Source: Ruminococcaceae bacterium UBA1244
GTDB lineage: Bacteria > Bacillota > Clostridia > Oscillospirales > Acutalibacteraceae
Direction: 5' to 3'
Length of the DNA stretch: 15,922 nt
Assembly: GCA_002308635.1 (NCBI GenBank)
Contig: DBWG01000158.1
Location: 4,742-20,663 of the forward strand
Made by a program: the position numbers and the translations under genes. Under the pieces are notes generated by a model that saw only the letters and a program-made list of their open reading frames with translations, had not been told where the DNA came from and did no database searches. Of the stretch, positions 13,932-15,922 are shown in pieces. Each line of letters opens with the position of its first letter. The stretch's first letter is position 1.

Positions 13932-15146
13932 ATGGAAAAAATAAAAATGACAACGCCGCTCGTTGAAATGGACGGCGACGAGATGACAAGAATAATCTGG
14001 AAGATGATAAAGGACACCCTTATCCTTCCTTATGTTGACCTCAAAACAGAATACTATGATCTCGGTCTTGAAAACAGAGAAAAGACTAAAGATCAGGTAA
14101 CTGTAGACTCAGCCGAGGCAACAAAAAAATACGGTGTTGCTGTAAAGTGCGCTACTATCACTCCTAACGCTGACCGTGTAAAGGAATATAACCTCACACA
14201 GATGTGGAAATCTCCTAACGGCACTATCAGAGCTATCCTCGACGGTACGGTTTTCAGAACACCTATCGTTGTAAAGGGCATCACACCTTATATTCCTACA
14301 TGGAAAAAGCCTATCACTATCGCCCGTCACGCATACGGCGATGTTTACAAGAACACCGAGATGGTAGTTGCTGACGGCTGTAAGGCAGAGCTTGTTGTGA
14401 CCGACAAGGACGGCAACGAAACAAGACAGCTTATCCATGAATTCAAGGGTTCTGACGGTATCATTCAGGGACTTCACAACATCGACAAGAGCATCGGCAG
14501 CTTTGCAAGAGCCTGCTTCAACTTTGCTCTTGACAAGAAGCAGGATATCTGGTTCGCTTCAAAGGACACAATCTCCAAAAAGTACGACCATCGTTTCAAG
14601 GATATCTTCAACGAGATATTCGAGAACGAATACAAAGAAAAATTTGCTCAGGCAGGCATCACATATTTCTATACACTCATCGACGACGCTGTTGCAAGAG
14701 TTATCCGTTCAGACGGTGGTTATATCTGGGCTTGCAAGAACTATGACGGCGATGTTATGTCCGACATGGTAGCAACAGCCTTCGGTTCGCTTGCTATGAT
14801 GACATCTGTTCTGGTTTCACCTGACGGTATCTATGAATATGAAGCCGCTCACGGAACAGTTCAGCGTCACTACTACAAGTACCTCAAGGGCGAGACCACT
14901 TCTACAAACTCCGTTGCAACACTGTTTGCATGGACAGGCGCTCTCCGCAAGAGAGGTCAGCTTGACGGTATTGACGGACTGGTTGATTTTGCAGACAAGC
15001 TTGAAAAGGCTACGATCGAAACTATCGAGGACGGCGTTATGACAGGCGACCTTGCAGCACTTTCAACTCTTGAAAACAAGACTAAGGTTGACACAGAAAC
15101 CTTCCTTGTTGAAGTAAACAAGCGTCTTGCAGCTATGATGCAGTAA
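13932..15146 (+). CDS. icd: NADP-dependent isocitrate dehydrogenase, eukaryotic-like type
   Basis: A 404-aa enzyme that oxidises isocitrate to 2-oxoglutarate and CO2 with NADP+. It belongs to the homodimeric type II group, which includes eukaryotic IDH1/2, not the Escherichia coli-like group. Seen are KSPNGTIR (93-100) for isocitrate binding, RHAYGDVYK (132-140), the metal-binding Asp residues D251/D252 and D273/D277, and HGTVQRHYYKY (307-317), whose RHY pattern is typical of NADP specificity. ETTSTNSVATLFAW (321-334) is also characteristic. The ATG at 13932 follows AAGGA at a spacing of nine. It is co-transcribed with aconitase. The pair makes 2-oxoglutarate and NADPH, useful for glutamate synthesis in an anaerobe. 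No citrate synthase gene is in the window. Confidence 0.94.
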   Translation: MEKIKMTTPLVEMDGDEMTRIIWKMIKDTLILPYVDLKTEYYDLGLENREKTKDQVTVDSAEATKKYGVAVKCATITPNADRVKEYNLTQMWKSPNGTIRAILDGTVFRTPIVVKGITPYIPTWKKPITIARHAYGDVYKNTEMVVADGCKAELVVTDKDGNETRQLIHEFKGSDGIIQGLHNIDKSIGSFARACFNFALDKKQDIWFASKDTISKKYDHRFKDIFNEIFENEYKEKFAQAGITYFYTLIDDAVARVIRSDGGYIWACKNYDGDVMSDMVATAFGSLAMMTSVLVSPDGIYEYEAAHGTVQRHYYKYLKGETTSTNSVATLFAWTGALRKRGQLDGIDGLVDFADKLEKATIETIEDGVMTGDLAALSTLENKTKVDTETFLVEVNKRLAAMMQ

Positions 15147-15147
15147 A

Positions 15148-15184
15148 AAAATCTCCGCATGATGTTTTTTCATGCGGAGATTTT
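15148..15184. terminator. Bidirectional terminator between icd and the zinc-ribbon protein gene
   Basis: A perfect 15-bp stem (15148-15162 with 15170-15184) with a 7-base loop. The plus strand has TTTTA then a run of seven T (15189-15195 region). The minus strand has a T tract formed by the A run at 15145-15151, so it can serve both convergent genes. Confidence 0.9.
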
Positions 15185-15227
15185 ATTGTTTTTTTGGGAG
15201 AACATTAAGAAAAATTGTTTTTGTTTA

Positions 15228-15749
15228 TTATTTCTTTCTGTAATAGATCTGAGTGCCTAAATACAGAGTGTTATCATCAATGTACCAATAGGAAGAACTG
15301 CTTGATTTTTTGGCTTTTTCAGAGTATGTATATGAGCCGTATGATTCTATCTTCAGGTCATTATCTGACGACAGAGTATATGTTCTGTCATAAGAATCAA
15401 GGAAATCTCCGTATGTGACATGACCGTTTGATTTAAAATTCATGTATCGTGAATCCATGCCTCTGTCAGTGGTCCAGTTGCCTATCAATTGCTCTTCAAC
15501 AGATTTTTGACCCGATAGAAAGTCGGATGCACAGTTGCTTGTTCCAAGCAGAATGGACAGAACAATAGTTGAAGAAAGAAAAAGACAGCAAAGCGGTATA
15601 AATACAGCAAGAAGGACTTTATACTTTCGTAACGGATTATTTTGTACTGCAATCCCGCCGTGAGGGACATGACTCAGCTGCATCCCGCATCGAAAGCATT
15701 GATATGAACCATCATTCAATTGAGTACCGCATCTTGGACATACTATCAT
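15228..15749 (-). CDS. Zinc-ribbon, single-pass membrane protein of unknown function
   Basis: A 173-aa protein. An N-terminal zinc ribbon has C4, C7, C18 and C21 (CPRCGTQ and QCFRCG). A membrane helix spans about 45-69 and an extracytoplasmic C-terminal domain about 80-173. That domain starts LIGNWTTDRG and consists of short beta-prone stretches with repeated Tyr/Ser, similar in style to small lipocalin-like domains that begin with G-x-W. The predicted topology places the zinc ribbon inside the cell. The start at 15749 is chosen because the longer frame from 15815 would begin inside the tRNA terminator. GAGAGTGA lies just upstream. No clear promoter lies between that terminator and the gene. 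Function is not recognised. Confidence 0.75.
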   Translation of the reverse strand: MIVCPRCGTQLNDGSYQCFRCGMQLSHVPHGGIAVQNNPLRKYKVLLAVFIPLCCLFLSSTIVLSILLGTSNCASDFLSGQKSVEEQLIGNWTTDRGMDSRYMNFKSNGHVTYGDFLDSYDRTYTLSSDNDLKIESYGSYTYSEKAKKSSSSSYWYIDDNTLYLGTQIYYRKK

Positions 15750-15785
15750 GTTATTCACTCTCTTTGAAATTGCTTTCACGCAGAT

Positions 15786-15814
15786 AAAAATGCGTCCGGC
15801 AAAAGCCGAACGCA
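15786..15814 (-). terminator. Terminator downstream of tRNA-Leu
   Basis: On the minus strand a 10-bp stem with one G-T pair (15814-15805 with 15800-15791) and a TTTT loop is followed by TTTTT (15790-15786). It lies about 28 bases beyond the tRNA 3' end. Confidence 0.85.
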
Positions 15815-15841
15815 ATATAGGGTGCGGCGGCTCGCCGCTTC

Positions 15842-15922
15842 TGCCGGTGGCGGGGGTCGAACCCGCACGTCCTTGCGGACACGAGATTTTGAGTCTCGCA
15901 CGTCTGCCAATTCCATCACACC
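15842..15922 (-). tRNA. tRNA-Leu (anticodon CAA), truncated at the window end
   Basis: Read on the minus strand this is a class II tRNA. Anticodon stem CGAGA/TCTCG holds the loop CTCAAAA with anticodon CAA (15891-15889), which reads UUG. The long variable arm is GTCC-GCAA-GGAC, and the T arm is GCGGG-TTCGACC-CCCGC. The 3' acceptor strand CACCGGC pairs with GGTG at the window end, so the first three bases (expected GCC) lie beyond 15922. The discriminator base is A (15842), and CCA is not encoded. A GC-rich hairpin (GCGGCG/CGCCGC, 15824-15838) follows three bases after the discriminator. Confidence 0.95.

Noticed and set aside
1..15922. Mobile elements, prophage genes or CRISPR arrays
   Set aside because: No transposase, integrase, phage structural gene, terminal inverted repeat or regularly spaced direct repeats were seen.

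Overview
The window looks like chromosomal DNA from an anaerobic, low-to-medium GC Firmicute of class Clostridia, probably Oscillospiraceae/Ruminococcus-like. The reasons are a spore gene (spoVAD), Bacillota-style Shine-Dalgarno sequences, the Firmicute gene order holB-ricT, DegV and CNNM/CorC proteins, and a euryarchaeal/eukaryotic-like NADP isocitrate dehydrogenase beside a short aconitase. This placement is inferred from gene content only. No insertion sequence, phage gene or CRISPR array was seen, and most of the window is ordinary chromosome.

Layout on the plus strand, left half: after a short AT-rich edge (which may hold the start of a leftward gene), a two-gene unit encodes an EctB-type diaminobutyrate aminotransferase and a sugar-transfer-type ATP-grasp ligase, closed by a hairpin terminator. 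A single-gene unit for SpoVAD follows, with its own terminator and a forespore-type promoter candidate. Next are a CNNM/CBS/CorC membrane protein with a TTG start, then a holB-ricT-SGNH lipoprotein operon with a recognisable promoter.

Middle, minus strand: a DegV lipid-binding protein meets the lipoprotein gene tail to tail across a strong hairpin. Upstream of it lies a three-gene unit transcribed leftward: a GT-C membrane glycosyltransferase, a 58-residue single-pass membrane protein, and a ThiF/MoeB-like E1 enzyme that lacks the usual crossover-loop cysteine.

Right part: a 360-base divergent intergenic region contains a strong sigma-A promoter with a CodY-box-like sequence next to it. It drives aconitase and NADP isocitrate dehydrogenase, which turn citrate into 2-oxoglutarate, the carbon skeleton of glutamate. 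A bidirectional terminator separates this from a leftward zinc-ribbon membrane protein and a tRNA-Leu(CAA) cut by the window end.

The most unusual item is the EctB plus ATP-grasp pair without any ectoine genes. It suggests a 2,4-diaminobutyrate-using amide ligation pathway. The lone spoVAD beside it and the cysteine-less E1 in a glycosyltransferase operon are also worth a second look.
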